Origin: R-RK-3 sp963842775
GTDB taxonomy: Bacteria > Pseudomonadota > Alphaproteobacteria > Rhizobiales > Rhodomicrobiaceae
Length of the DNA: 64,000 nt
Reading direction: 5' to 3'
Assembly: GCA_963842775.1 (NCBI GenBank)
Contig: CAWJHQ010000001.1
Location: 310,001 to 374,000 of the forward strand
Shown here: in pieces, positions 18,413 through 27,014 of the stretch
How the letters are laid out: each line of letters opens with the position of its first letter
How positions within the stretch are numbered: the stretch's first letter is position 1
Notes under the pieces: generated by a model
What the model was told of the DNA's origin: nothing
Databases searched by the model: none
What the model saw: the letters and a program-made list of their open reading frames with translations, nothing else
Made by a program: the position numbers and the translations under genes

Positions 18413-20167
18413 TCAGGTCGACGCTCCCGCGCTTTCGTTAGTGCCGCCGCCGAACTTCGAAGCGAGCCAGATGGCGGTGCCGATGATCGCCATGTTGACC
18501 ATGGCAAGGGCGGCGACGGGCTCGGTGTAGCCGGTCTCGTAGAGATTATAGACCGCGACGGCCAGAGTTATCGACTGGGAGCTGAACAGCAGGATCGAGG
18601 CGCTCAGCTCCTGGATGACCGGCACGAAAACCAGCAGCCATCCCGCGAACAAAGTCGGGCGGATCAGCGGCAAGGTGACCTCGCGCATCGTCATGCCCCA
18701 GGACGCACCGAGAATGCGCGCGCTTTCCTCCAGCGAAGGATCGATCTGCTGCAGCGCGCTGTTCGCCGAACGCACGCCGAGCGGCAAATAGCGCGCCACA
18801 TAGGCGAGCAGCAGGATCGCCATCGTGCCGTAGAGCGCGATCGGCATGCGCAGCCAGAACTGGATCAGCGCGACGGCCATGACGATGCCGGGCAGGCCGA
18901 GCGGGATCAGCGCCGCATAGTCGAGCAGGCGGCGTCCGGGCAGCTTGGTGCGCAGGTCGATCCAGCCGATCGCCGCGCCGAGGAACACCGCGACCGTGGC
19001 GGCCAGCACCGCGAGGATCAGGCTGTTCTTGATGGCCCGCTGCGTCACGTCATATTCGAGCAGGATGAATTTGTAATGGGCGAGCGTAAGGCCCTGCCAG
19101 AAATTGATGCCCCAGCTCTTGCTCAGCGACACGGCGATCAGCGTGAGGTAGGGCATCAGGATCGCGACGATGAACACCAGCACGCAGAAGGCGAACAGCA
19201 CCCAGCGGCCCGCGCCGAGATCGACAAGCTGCGGCCGTGCGCCCTTGCCGGCGAGCGTGACATAGGAGCGGCGGGCGAGGAAGGCGCGTTGCACGTAAAG
19301 CGCCGCGATGGTGATCGCCACGAAGATCAGCGACAGCGCCGAGGCCAGGCCGTATTCCGGCGGATAGTCGAACAGCGAATAGATGCGCGTCGGCAGCGTC
19401 ACGATGCGGCCGGGCAGCCCGATGATCGCCTGCGAGCCGAACAGTGCGATGGCGTTGACGAAGGCGATCAGCGTGCCGGAGAGGATGGCCGGCGCGACCA
19501 GCGGTCCGGTGATGACGAGCGCGGTGCGCCATTTGCTCGCGCCGAGAATCTGGGCGGCCTCCTCGAAGGAAGCGTCGACCGAGCGCAGCGCCGTCGAGGT
19601 CAGCAGATACACGAAAGGGAAGGTGTGCAGCACCGTCACCAGAACGAGGCCGCTCATGGTGAAAATGTTGAAGGTCAGCCAGGGCATCCCCGCCACGTCA
19701 CGCAGGAATATGTTGATCAGCCCGGCATTGGGGCTGAACAGGTTGACGAAGGCGATGGCGGTGAGGAAGGGCGGCGACAGATAGGACAGCGTCGCGGTCG
19801 CCGTGATGAGCGCCTTGCCCGGCACATTGGTGCGGCTGACCGCCCAGGCGAGCGGGACGCCGACCAGGATGCTGAACAGTCCCGTCCAGGCGCCCAGGAT
19901 CAGCGAGTTGATCAGCGCGCCGGTATAAAGCCGGCTGGAAAACACCTCCTGGAAATGGGTAAGGCTCAGCCCCGCGTCGGAGAGGACGCTGCCGGCAAGC
20001 AGCGAGAGAAGCGGCAGCACGATCAGGACGACGACGGCAAGAACAGCCGCGCCCATCACCAGGTTTTCGAGGCTCAGCCGCGAGCCCCGCGACCGCCCGG
20101 CGGCATCCCGAGATGCCCTGTCCGCGACCCGCCGGTCGGTTTCCGCCCCTATGCCGGGCGTGGCCAT
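18413..20167 (-). CDS. Ferric-type ABC transporter permease (fused double-domain)
   Basis: 584-residue permease with two BPD_transp_1 domains and about 12 membrane helices, as in FbpB-like proteins. Each half carries an EAA loop for the ATPase: EEAAQILGASKWRTALV and EESARILGASWGMTM. The ATG at 20167-20165 overlaps the TGA of the FAH gene (ATGA), which decides the start; the frame stays open upstream but only in antisense-like sequence over that gene. It forms one transporter with the ATPase at 17303 and binding protein at 15282. Confidence 0.92.
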   Translation of the reverse strand: MATPGIGAETDRRVADRASRDAAGRSRGSRLSLENLVMGAAVLAVVVLIVLPLLSLLAGSVLSDAGLSLTHFQEVFSSRLYTGALINSLILGAWTGLFSILVGVPLAWAVSRTNVPGKALITATATLSYLSPPFLTAIAFVNLFSPNAGLINIFLRDVAGMPWLTFNIFTMSGLVLVTVLHTFPFVYLLTSTALRSVDASFEEAAQILGASKWRTALVITGPLVAPAILSGTLIAFVNAIALFGSQAIIGLPGRIVTLPTRIYSLFDYPPEYGLASALSLIFVAITIAALYVQRAFLARRSYVTLAGKGARPQLVDLGAGRWVLFAFCVLVFIVAILMPYLTLIAVSLSKSWGINFWQGLTLAHYKFILLEYDVTQRAIKNSLILAVLAATVAVFLGAAIGWIDLRTKLPGRRLLDYAALIPLGLPGIVMAVALIQFWLRMPIALYGTMAILLLAYVARYLPLGVRSANSALQQIDPSLEESARILGASWGMTMREVTLPLIRPTLFAGWLLVFVPVIQELSASILLFSSQSITLAVAVYNLYETGYTEPVAALAMVNMAIIGTAIWLASKFGGGTNESAGAST

Positions 20168-21030
20168 CAGGCGAACCGGTTGGTCAGCGTGCCCAGGCCC
20201 GTGATCGACATCGACACCTCGTCGCCGGCTTTCAGGAATTTCGGCGGGTTGAAGCCGAGGCCCACACCGGCAGGGGTTCCCGTCGCGATCAGATCGCCGG
20301 GCTCCAGCGTCAGGCCGGCGGAAATGGTCGCGATCAGCGTCGGGATGTTGAAGATCAGGTCGCGCGTATTGGCGTTCTGGCGCAATTCGCCGTTGACCCA
20401 GCATTTCACGTCGAGATTTTCCGCATCGACCTCGTCCGCGGTGGTGATCCACGGCCCCATCGGGCAGAAAGTGTCGAGCGCCTTGCCCATGAACCATTGC
20501 TTGTGATTGCGCTGGCGGTCGCGCGCCGTCACGTCGTTGACGATGGTATAGCCCCAGATGTGATCGTAGGCCCGCTCGGCAGGGATGTCGCGCCCGCCTT
20601 TGCCGATGACCAGGGTCAGCTCCACCTCGTAATCGACGGCGGAGGTGATGTGCGGATGCAGGCTGACCGTATCGCCGGTGCCGACCACGGTGCTGGCGGG
20701 CTTGGTGAATACGGCCGGATATTCATCGATCTCCGCGCCCTTCACGGCCCCCGCCTCGTAGCCGCTCCCGGCGAATTCCTTGGCATGGTCGCGGTAGTTC
20801 TTGCCGACGCAGAAGATGTTGCGTGCTGGATGTGGGATGGGGGCGAGCAGCCTGACCGAGGACAGTGGCAGCGCGGCGCCATCCGCCGACAGCCCCGGCT
20901 TGATCTCATCGTAGCGCCGGATCAGGTCGACCATATCCTTGGCGACGGTCACCGGCCGGATGATGCCCTGCGCATCGTCGACCTGGCCAAGCTGCGGACC
21001 GCTGTCGCCGGCAAAACACGCAAACTTCAT
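20167..21030 (-). CDS. Fumarylacetoacetate hydrolase-family protein
   Basis: FAH-superfamily enzyme of 287 residues (start MKFACFAGDSGPQ at 21030). Metal-site motifs are visible: FCVGKNYRDHAKE, the acidic cluster in DYEVELTLVIGKGG, and the dehydratase/hydrolase signature NDVTARD, then KALDTFCPMGPW and TGTPAGVGLG. Members hydrolyse C-C bonds of diketo acids or hydrate 2-oxo-pent-4-enoates. First gene of the operon with the ABC importer and alpha/beta hydrolase; its promoter (21064-21093) and an operator at 21041-21056 are directly upstream. Confidence 0.9.
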   Translation of the reverse strand: MKFACFAGDSGPQLGQVDDAQGIIRPVTVAKDMVDLIRRYDEIKPGLSADGAALPLSSVRLLAPIPHPARNIFCVGKNYRDHAKEFAGSGYEAGAVKGAEIDEYPAVFTKPASTVVGTGDTVSLHPHITSAVDYEVELTLVIGKGGRDIPAERAYDHIWGYTIVNDVTARDRQRNHKQWFMGKALDTFCPMGPWITTADEVDAENLDVKCWVNGELRQNANTRDLIFNIPTLIATISAGLTLEPGDLIATGTPAGVGLGFNPPKFLKAGDEVSMSITGLGTLTNRFA

Positions 21031-21040
21031 AAACCACTCC

Positions 21041-21056
21041 AAATGGTGTACCAATT
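21041..21056. promoter_or_regulatory. FadR-type operator 1 (FAH side)
   Basis: AAATGGTGTACCAATT, one mismatch from the perfect palindrome at 21135-21150. It lies just upstream of the FAH start and covers the expected transcription start of the promoter at 21064-21093. TGGT-NN-ACCA is the typical core of FadR/FCD regulators. Confidence 0.6.
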
Positions 21057-21063
21057 TGTGCAA

Positions 21064-21093
21064 ATCTTAGGCTTACCGTCGCAATTGAGTCAA
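21064..21093 (-). promoter_or_regulatory. Putative sigma-70 promoter of the FAH-ABC operon
   Basis: Minus-strand TTGACT (21093-21088), 18-base spacer, TAAGAT (21069-21064). Transcription would begin about 21057, inside operator 1. Confidence 0.45.
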
Positions 21094-21134
21094 CGTTTAT
21101 GCGAATACTGCACCTGCAGTTGCGCATCGAAGCG

Positions 21135-21150
21135 AATTGGTCTACCAATT
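21135..21150. promoter_or_regulatory. FadR-type operator 2 (regulator side)
   Basis: AATTGGTCTACCAATT is a perfect 7-2-7 dyad placed 4 bases before the regulator's start codon at 21155. Its centre is 94 bases from that of operator 1. Binding there should autoregulate the gene. Confidence 0.7.
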
Positions 21151-21154
21151 TGCC

Positions 21155-21867
21155 ATGAGCTATCTTCAGCCAACCAGTCTCGGCCGGCGGGGTGGACAGC
21201 AGGTCCGGCAATGGCTGCTGGACATGCTGGCCTCGGGCCGATATGCCGCCGGGTCGAAACTGCCGACGGAGCGCGCCGTGGCGGAGCGGCTCGCCGTGCC
21301 GCGCAGCGCGGTGCGCAACGCCCTTGCCGCGCTGGAGGCCGAGGGAATGGTGGTGCGCCTTATCGGCAGCGGGACGTTCGTCGCCGAGCCCACTGGCGCC
21401 GCCACGGGGGCACATCTGGAATGCACGGCGCCCTGCTGACGGTTGGCGATGCCAGCCCTACCGAAATCATGGATGCCCGGCTGCTGATCGAACCGAGGAT
21501 TGCCGCGCTCGCCGTCGCCCATGCCACGCTCAGCGATTTCGAGCGCATGGAGGTCTGCAACCGCAACGCGGAGAACAGCGACGATTTCGCCGCCTTCGAA
21601 CATTGGGACGCCGCGCTGCATCAGTCCATCGCCGAGGCCACGCACAACCGCCTGATCGTCGGCCTCTACACCGCCATCACCCGCACCCGCGATCAGGCCG
21701 ATTGGGGCGAACTCAAGCGCCGGAGCCTCACCGCGGAGCGACGCGACCAATACCGCGAGGACCATCGCCGGATCGTCGCCGCCTTGCGTGCCCGCGACGC
21801 GCAAAGCGCGGAGACAGCGCTGCTCGACCATCTTCGCCGCGTCCGTCAGAATCTGCTCGGCATCTGA
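21155..21867 (+). CDS. FadR/GntR-family regulator (frameshifted)
   Basis: Winged helix-turn-helix N-terminus (LPTERAVAERLAVPRSAVRN, about residues 35-55) and FCD ligand-binding C-terminus (MDARLLIEPRIAALAVAH; WDAALHQSIAEATHN; REDHRRIVAALRARD). The N-terminal frame runs to about 21415 and the C-terminal frame is shifted by one base; the break is between VAEPTGA and the segment before LTVGDASPTEI. Joined length is about 237 residues, as expected. Divergent from the FAH-ABC operon and flanked by two matching palindromes, so very likely its local repressor. The start at 21155 lacks a clear ribosome site because the operator occupies that place. Confidence 0.8.
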
Positions 21868-21893
21868 TGCGATGTGTCCACGCCCTCTCCGCT

Positions 21894-22000
21894 GTCGTCC
21901 CGGACGGCCGCAGGCAGAGCCGGGACCCATTGGCCCACCCTCAGCGCTAATGCGGCGTGCTGAGGCGAGTAGGTCCCGGCTCTCACGGCCGGGGCGACGA
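21894..22000. repeat. Palindromic intergenic repeat, family B
   Basis: Outer arms GTCGTCCCGG (21894-21903) and GGCCGGGGCGACGA (21987-22000), second pair AGAGCCGGGACC / GGTCCCGGCTCT, and an inner CCTCAGC / GCTGAGG stem around 21939-21965. The nested dyads could fold into a cruciform. It lies between the regulator stop and the start of the TauE-type gene. Confidence 0.75.
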
Positions 22001-22001
22001 A

Positions 22002-22796
22002 ATGTGCATGTCAATCGCAGCCAACACGTCCCGGTGCCCACCTGTGCTGATCTCGGCCACGCTGACCTCCGCTCTCGCCGTTCTCCTCCTGATCACCTCG
22101 TTCCTGTCGGGGATCTTCGGCATGGCGGGCGGCATGATCCTGATGGGCGTGCTGCTTCCCATCCTCCCGGTCCCGACCGCGATGGTGCTGCATGCGGTAT
22201 CGCAGATGACGTCGAACGGCTGGCGGGCAACGCTCTGGGCGCGCTACATCGACTGGCGGATTTTTGCGCGCTATACGGTCGGCCTCGCGGCCGCGCTGGC
22301 GGTCTTCGCCTTCGTGCGGATGGTGCCGGACCGCGCGCTGGTGCTGATCATTCTCGGCATCATGCCGTTCTTCGCGGTGATGATTCCGGACCGGCTGGCG
22401 CCGCGCGCGGACCGTCCCGGCGGGGCGGAATTCGCCGGCCTTGTCGGCACGGTGCTGCAGCTCATTTCCGGCGTCTCCGGGCCGATGCTCGACATCTTCT
22501 TCGTGCGCACCATGATGGACCGCCGCGCCGTCGTCGCCACCAAGGCCAGCTGCCAGGTCGTGACGCACTTCACCAAGCTGATCTATTTCGGCGGACTGGC
22601 GGGAAGCGGCGGCGATGAGCTGAGCTGGACAATCCTCGCGATCGCCGTGGTGATGGCCGTCATCGGCACGTCGGCCAGCCGCTTCGTGCTGGAGCGCATG
22701 ACCGACGTCCAGTTCCGCCGCTGGACGCGCGGCATGGTCATGGGCATCGGCGCCGTTTATATCGCCCAAGGGATTGCCGCCTATCTCCAGGCATGA
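22002..22796 (+). CDS. TauE/SafE-family membrane permease
   Basis: Probable anion or sulfonate exporter, about 264 residues with roughly eight membrane helices. Two half-repeats begin at LLLITSFLSGIFGMAGGMIL and around LVGTVLQLISGVSGPMLDIF, as in the TauE/SafE family. The start at 22002 (MCMSIAANTS) was preferred since the longer frame enters the palindromic repeat ending at 22000; 22008 is an equal alternative. Downstream by 100 bases are the epoxide hydrolase genes on the same strand. Confidence 0.82.
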   Translation: MCMSIAANTSRCPPVLISATLTSALAVLLLITSFLSGIFGMAGGMILMGVLLPILPVPTAMVLHAVSQMTSNGWRATLWARYIDWRIFARYTVGLAAALAVFAFVRMVPDRALVLIILGIMPFFAVMIPDRLAPRADRPGGAEFAGLVGTVLQLISGVSGPMLDIFFVRTMMDRRAVVATKASCQVVTHFTKLIYFGGLAGSGGDELSWTILAIAVVMAVIGTSASRFVLERMTDVQFRRWTRGMVMGIGAVYIAQGIAAYLQA

Positions 22797-22896
22797 CAAG
22801 GCTGCGAAGCGGCGGTGTGCCGCGTTCGAGCATGGACACAAGGAACCTTTGGCCCCGCGGTCACATTTCCCCCTACGCCCCAGGAGGAGGAAACGG

Positions 22897-24069
22897 ATGT
22901 CCATGCGGCCGCAACCTTTCCACATCGATGTCGGGCAGCCCGTGCTCGACGATCTCCGGATGCGGCTGCAGCGAAGCCGCCCACCCAGCATCATTGCCGA
23001 AGCTGGATGGGACTTCGGAACCAGCCCCGCTTTTCTGCGGGAGTTGGTGAGCTACTGGGGCACGGACTATGATTGGCGGCATCATGAAGCAAAACTCAAC
23101 GCCCTCGCGCAGTTCAAGGCGAGCGTGGACGGGGAGAACATCCATTTCGTGCACATAAAGGGACGTGGCCCCGCCCCCATGCCCTTGCTGCTGCTTCACG
23201 GATGGCCGGACAGCTTCTACCGATTTCACAAGGTCATTCCGACATTCAGCGATCCGGCGAGCAGCGGCGGCGACCCGGAGGATGCCTTCGATGTCGTCGT
23301 TCCTTCCCTGCCCGGATTTGCCTTCACGGGTCCGATACAGCGGCCAAAGCCGGATCAACCGATCCGGAATAGCGCGCGGCTGATCTGGCGACTGATGACT
23401 GGCGTGCTCGGCTATCGGCGCTTTGCCGTCGCTGGAGGAGACGGCGGCAGCGCGATTGCGCAGATCATGGCGATCGACCATCCGGAAGCCGTGATCGGTA
23501 TCCATTTGACCGATCTGGGCTGGCACGTCTCAAACGTCGATCCGTCATCGCTGTCGAAGACCGAGCAGAGCTATTTGGAGGCATCCAAGAAGCAATTCAT
23601 GGCGGATGGCGCCTATGCGATGGTGCAGACGACCCGGCCGCGAAGTCTTGCGGCTGGCCTCAACGACTCGCCGGTCGGTCTCGCCTCCTGGATCGTCGAC
23701 CGCTTTCATTCATGGTCGGACGGCGGCATCGAAGACAGCTTCAGCAAGGACGATCTGCTGACGAACATCATGCTGTATTGGGTGACGCAGACCATCGGCT
23801 CCTCGATATTCCAATATTATGCGGAGGCCCGTTCGCCGTCGCTGACGCCAGCCGATTATGTCGAGCGGCCGGTGGGATTGGCGCTGTTCCCCAAGGACAT
23901 CGGCGGCATTCCGCCTCGCAGCTTCGCCGAACGCACGCTGAATGTGCAGCGGTGGACGGAGATGCCGCGCGGCAGTCATTTCGCCGCCCTCGAAGAACCA
24001 GAGCTGTTCGCCCGCGACGTCACCGAATTCTTTCGCACGCTGCGAGACGCTGAAGGAGGCCAGCAATGA
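22897..24069 (+). CDS. Epoxide hydrolase-family protein, copy 1
   Basis: 390-residue alpha/beta hydrolase with the N-terminal EHN domain (about residues 4-110) of microsomal-type epoxide hydrolases. The oxyanion motif is LLLHGWPDSF; the nucleophile is D182 in AVAGGDGGSAIA, where the residue after Asp is Gly and not the usual Trp; the catalytic His is in MPRGSHFAALEEPE. AGGAGGAGGAAA just before 22897 fixes the start. The stop overlaps the start of the second copy (ATGA), so the pair is translationally coupled. Substrate unknown. Confidence 0.88.
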   Translation: MSMRPQPFHIDVGQPVLDDLRMRLQRSRPPSIIAEAGWDFGTSPAFLRELVSYWGTDYDWRHHEAKLNALAQFKASVDGENIHFVHIKGRGPAPMPLLLLHGWPDSFYRFHKVIPTFSDPASSGGDPEDAFDVVVPSLPGFAFTGPIQRPKPDQPIRNSARLIWRLMTGVLGYRRFAVAGGDGGSAIAQIMAIDHPEAVIGIHLTDLGWHVSNVDPSSLSKTEQSYLEASKKQFMADGAYAMVQTTRPRSLAAGLNDSPVGLASWIVDRFHSWSDGGIEDSFSKDDLLTNIMLYWVTQTIGSSIFQYYAEARSPSLTPADYVERPVGLALFPKDIGGIPPRSFAERTLNVQRWTEMPRGSHFAALEEPELFARDVTEFFRTLRDAEGGQQ

Positions 24070-25238
24070 CCGCCCGGCCCTTTCGCATTGAGATCCCGCA
24101 GCCGGTACTTGACGATCTGCACGCGCGGTTGAGCAGCACGCGGCCCGTCCCGCAAGACGATGCGGCGGATTGGGATGCCGGCACCAGCCCCGCCTATCTG
24201 CGGCAGCTCATCGACTACTGGCGAACGCAATATGACTGGCGCGCGCATGAGGCGCATATCAACCGCTTCGCGCATTTCCGCGCAATCGTCGGGGGAACGG
24301 CCCTGCATTTCATCCATGAGCGCGGCCGGGGCGACTCGCCGCTGCCCATCGTGCTCACCCACGGCTTTCCTGATTCGTTCCTGCGGTTCCTGAAACTCAT
24401 ACCGCTGCTCACGGACCCGGCGGCGCATGGCGGCGATCCGCGCGACGCCTTCCATGTGGTCGTACCGAGCCTGCCCGGCTACGGTTTCTCCGACAAGCCC
24501 GAAAAGGCGGGCGGCACCTTCAACATCGGCAATCTCTGGCACAGACTGATGGCCGATGAACTCGGCTATGAGCGGTTTGGCGCGCATGGCGGCGATTGGG
24601 GCAGCACCGTCACCGAGCACCTGGCCCGCAGTCATTCGGCCTCGGTCGTCGGTATCCACCTCACCGATGTGCCATTCTGGCACGCCTTCCAGAAACCCGG
24701 CGACCTCAGCCCTGCCGAGGAGAAATTTCTCGCGAGGATCGAAGGGTTCCAGATGCGGGAAGGCGCCTATGCGATGATCCAGGGGATGCGGCCGCAAACC
24801 CTGGCGGACAGCTTGAATGACTCACCGGCCGGGCTCGCGGCCTGGATCGTGGAGAAGTTCCAGCGCTGGAGCGACTGCGACGGCGATGTCGAAAAGCGGT
24901 TCACCAAGGATGAGTTGCTCACCAATATTATGCTCTACTGGTCGACGGAGACGATCGGATCGTCGTTCCTGCCCTATTACGACTTGACGCATGCCGGCGT
25001 TGCCAGATGGATGATCGAGAAGGCCAAAGAGTGGATCGGATCGTCGGACGTACCGGCGGGATTCGCTCTCTTCCCGAAAGATATCGGACATCCGCCGCGG
25101 GAATGGGCGCAGCGCTTCTTCAATGTGCGGCGATGGACGGAAATGCCAAGCGGCGGGCATTTCGCCGCAATGGAGGAACCCGAATTGCTCGCCGAGGACA
25201 TCAGGGCATTCTTTCGTCCGCTCCGGCGCGACCGTTAG
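24066..25238 (+). CDS. Epoxide hydrolase-family protein, copy 2
   Basis: Paralogue of the preceding gene, again 390 residues with EHN domain (RPFRIEIPQPVLDDLHARL) and hydrolase core. It has the canonical nucleophile motif HGGDWGSTV (D177), the oxyanion motif THGFPDSFL and the His in MPSGGHFAAMEEPE. Both copies share TSPAYLR/TSPAFLR, YDWRAHEA/YDWRHHEA and LLTNIMLYW, showing tandem duplication followed by divergence. The stop codon TAG overlaps the first bases of the family C repeat. Confidence 0.9.
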   Translation: MTARPFRIEIPQPVLDDLHARLSSTRPVPQDDAADWDAGTSPAYLRQLIDYWRTQYDWRAHEAHINRFAHFRAIVGGTALHFIHERGRGDSPLPIVLTHGFPDSFLRFLKLIPLLTDPAAHGGDPRDAFHVVVPSLPGYGFSDKPEKAGGTFNIGNLWHRLMADELGYERFGAHGGDWGSTVTEHLARSHSASVVGIHLTDVPFWHAFQKPGDLSPAEEKFLARIEGFQMREGAYAMIQGMRPQTLADSLNDSPAGLAAWIVEKFQRWSDCDGDVEKRFTKDELLTNIMLYWSTETIGSSFLPYYDLTHAGVARWMIEKAKEWIGSSDVPAGFALFPKDIGHPPREWAQRFFNVRRWTEMPSGGHFAAMEEPELLAEDIRAFFRPLRRDR

Positions 25239-25340
25239 AGCATTTTCCAGTAAAGTGGACACCGGTTTGCGTCGCGAAAATGCGACCAAACAAAGAGATA
25301 GAGCCCCGTTCCAATTCAATCGGAACGGAAAAGGCTCTAG
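25236..25340. repeat. Rhizobial-type intergenic repeat, family C copy 2
   Basis: TAGAGCATTTTCCAG at 25236, then AAGTGGACACCGGTTTGCG, then a CCGTTCC / GGAACGG stem (about 25309-25327) enclosed by GAGCC / GGCTC. Its first bases are the stop codon of the second epoxide hydrolase, so it may define the 3' end of that transcript. Confidence 0.8.
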
Positions 25341-25406
25341 TCGACGAAATGGGCCCCTCGCGGCGGGCTATGATACGATTGCGCACCGCTGGGAGAATTT
25401 GACGCC

Positions 25407-26964
25407 ATGCAGGATGTCCTCACCCTCGGCGAGGCGCTGACCGCACAGGCTCGTCTTCGCCCTGAAAAGATCGGTGTCCGCGATCTGGAGCGCGCGATGT
25501 CGTTCCGGCTCTGGAACGAGCGCGCCTGCCGGCTCGCCAACGCCCTTCTCGGCCTCGGCCTCCGCCAGGGCGACCGCATCGCGATCCTCGCGTATAATTG
25601 CGTGGAATGGGCCGAGATTTACGCCGGCACCGCCAAGGCCGGACTGGTCGCGGTGCCCATCAATTTTCGCCTCGTCGGTTCGGAGATTCGCTACATCGTC
25701 GAGAATGCCGAGGTCTCCGCGATCATCGTGCAGGACGAGCTCGCGGGCGTCATCGAGGAGGTGCGCGGCGACCTTCCCTGCCCGGCATCGAGCGTCATCC
25801 ATTTCGGTGCCAGGCGCCTGTCCGGCGGGATATCGCGACTATGAGGAGCTGCTCGCCCGCGCCAGCGACCGCGAGCCGTCGCTGCCGGTCAACGCCACCG
25901 ATCCGTGGATGCTGATGTACACCTCCGGCACGACCGGCCATCCCAAGGGCGTGATCCGCAGCCACAAGGGCAATGCGCTCGTCTCGCTGATCACCGAGAT
26001 CGAGCTCGGTATTCACCGCGAGGACAGCGCACTGCTCGTGATGCCGATGTGCCATGCGAATTCGCTCTATTTTTTCGGCGCGTTCAATTATTGCGGCGGC
26101 GCGACCACGATCTACTCGCGCAAGAGCTTCGATCCGGAGCACTGCCTGAGGACGCTGGCGGAAACCGGGTCGACCTTCACCTCGCTCGTGCCGACCCACT
26201 ACATCATGATGCTGGGCCTGCCCGCGGCGGCGCGCGCGCGGTACGATCTCGACAAGATCACCAAGCTGATGATCTCTTCTGCGCCCGCCCGCCGCGATAC
26301 CAAGCGGGCGGTGATGGAGATGTTCCGCAACTCCGGCCTGTTCGAGCTTTACGGGTCGACGGAGGCCGGGTGGGTGACGATGCTGCACCCGCATGAGCAG
26401 TTCACCAAACTCGGTTCGGTCGGCCGCGAATGCGTGGGCTCGGCGGCCGATCAGGCTCCTGGATGAGGACGGCAACGAAGTGCCGGACGGCGAGCCGGGC
26501 GAGCTTTTCTCCTGCAACCCCTATACGTTCGACGGCTATTGGAAGATGCCGGAGAAGACCGCCGAGGCCTTCCGCGGCAATCACTGCACGGTCGGCGACA
26601 TGGCCCGGCGCGACGAGGACGGCTACATCTGGCTGGTCGACCGCAAGAGGAACATGATCATTTCCGGCGGCGAGAACGTCTATCCGTCCGAGGTGGAGGC
26701 GATGCTCGGCGGCTTCCCGAAGGTGAAGGACGTCGCGGTGGTGGGACTGCCCGACGAGAAATGGGGCGAGCGGGTGCACGCCGTCATCGTGCTGCATGAC
26801 GGCGAAACCGCCACGAGGCCGAGCTTGCCGACTGGTGCAGGGACCGCATCGCCGGCTACAAGCGCCCGCGCTCCTTCTCGTTCATGGCGGAAGCGGAGAT
26901 GCCGCGCACGGCCACCGGCAAGATTCTCCATCGCGTCCTGAGGCAGCGCCTCGGCGGCAAATAG
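25407..26964 (+). CDS. AMP-dependent acyl-CoA synthetase/ligase (multiply frameshifted)
   Basis: ANL-superfamily ligase that would activate a carboxylic acid to its CoA thioester. ATP-binding motif YTSGTTGHPKGVIRSHKG, A5-type motif ELYGSTEAGWVTM, hinge motif GYIWLVDRKRNMIISGGENV and C-terminal catalytic Lys in TATGKILHRV are all present, but in four frame segments. Breaks lie near 25815, 26445 (an extra G) and 26815 (ACGAGGCC where ACGGAGGCC restores the frame). Restored length about 518 residues. It is followed 50 bases later by a TPP-dependent enzyme, probably co-transcribed. Substrate not determinable. Confidence 0.78.
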
Positions 26965-27014
26965 CGACCGGACACCAACACCGCCGCCGGACCGCGGCAC
27001 AAGGAGGACACGTC

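Noticed and set aside
17477..20506. Very long plus-strand open frame (about 1000 codons) opposite the ABC transporter genes
   Set aside because: It is antisense to clearly conserved permease and ATPase genes; the protein is low-complexity, rich in Arg, Asp, Gln and His, as expected from a shadow frame in high-GC DNA.
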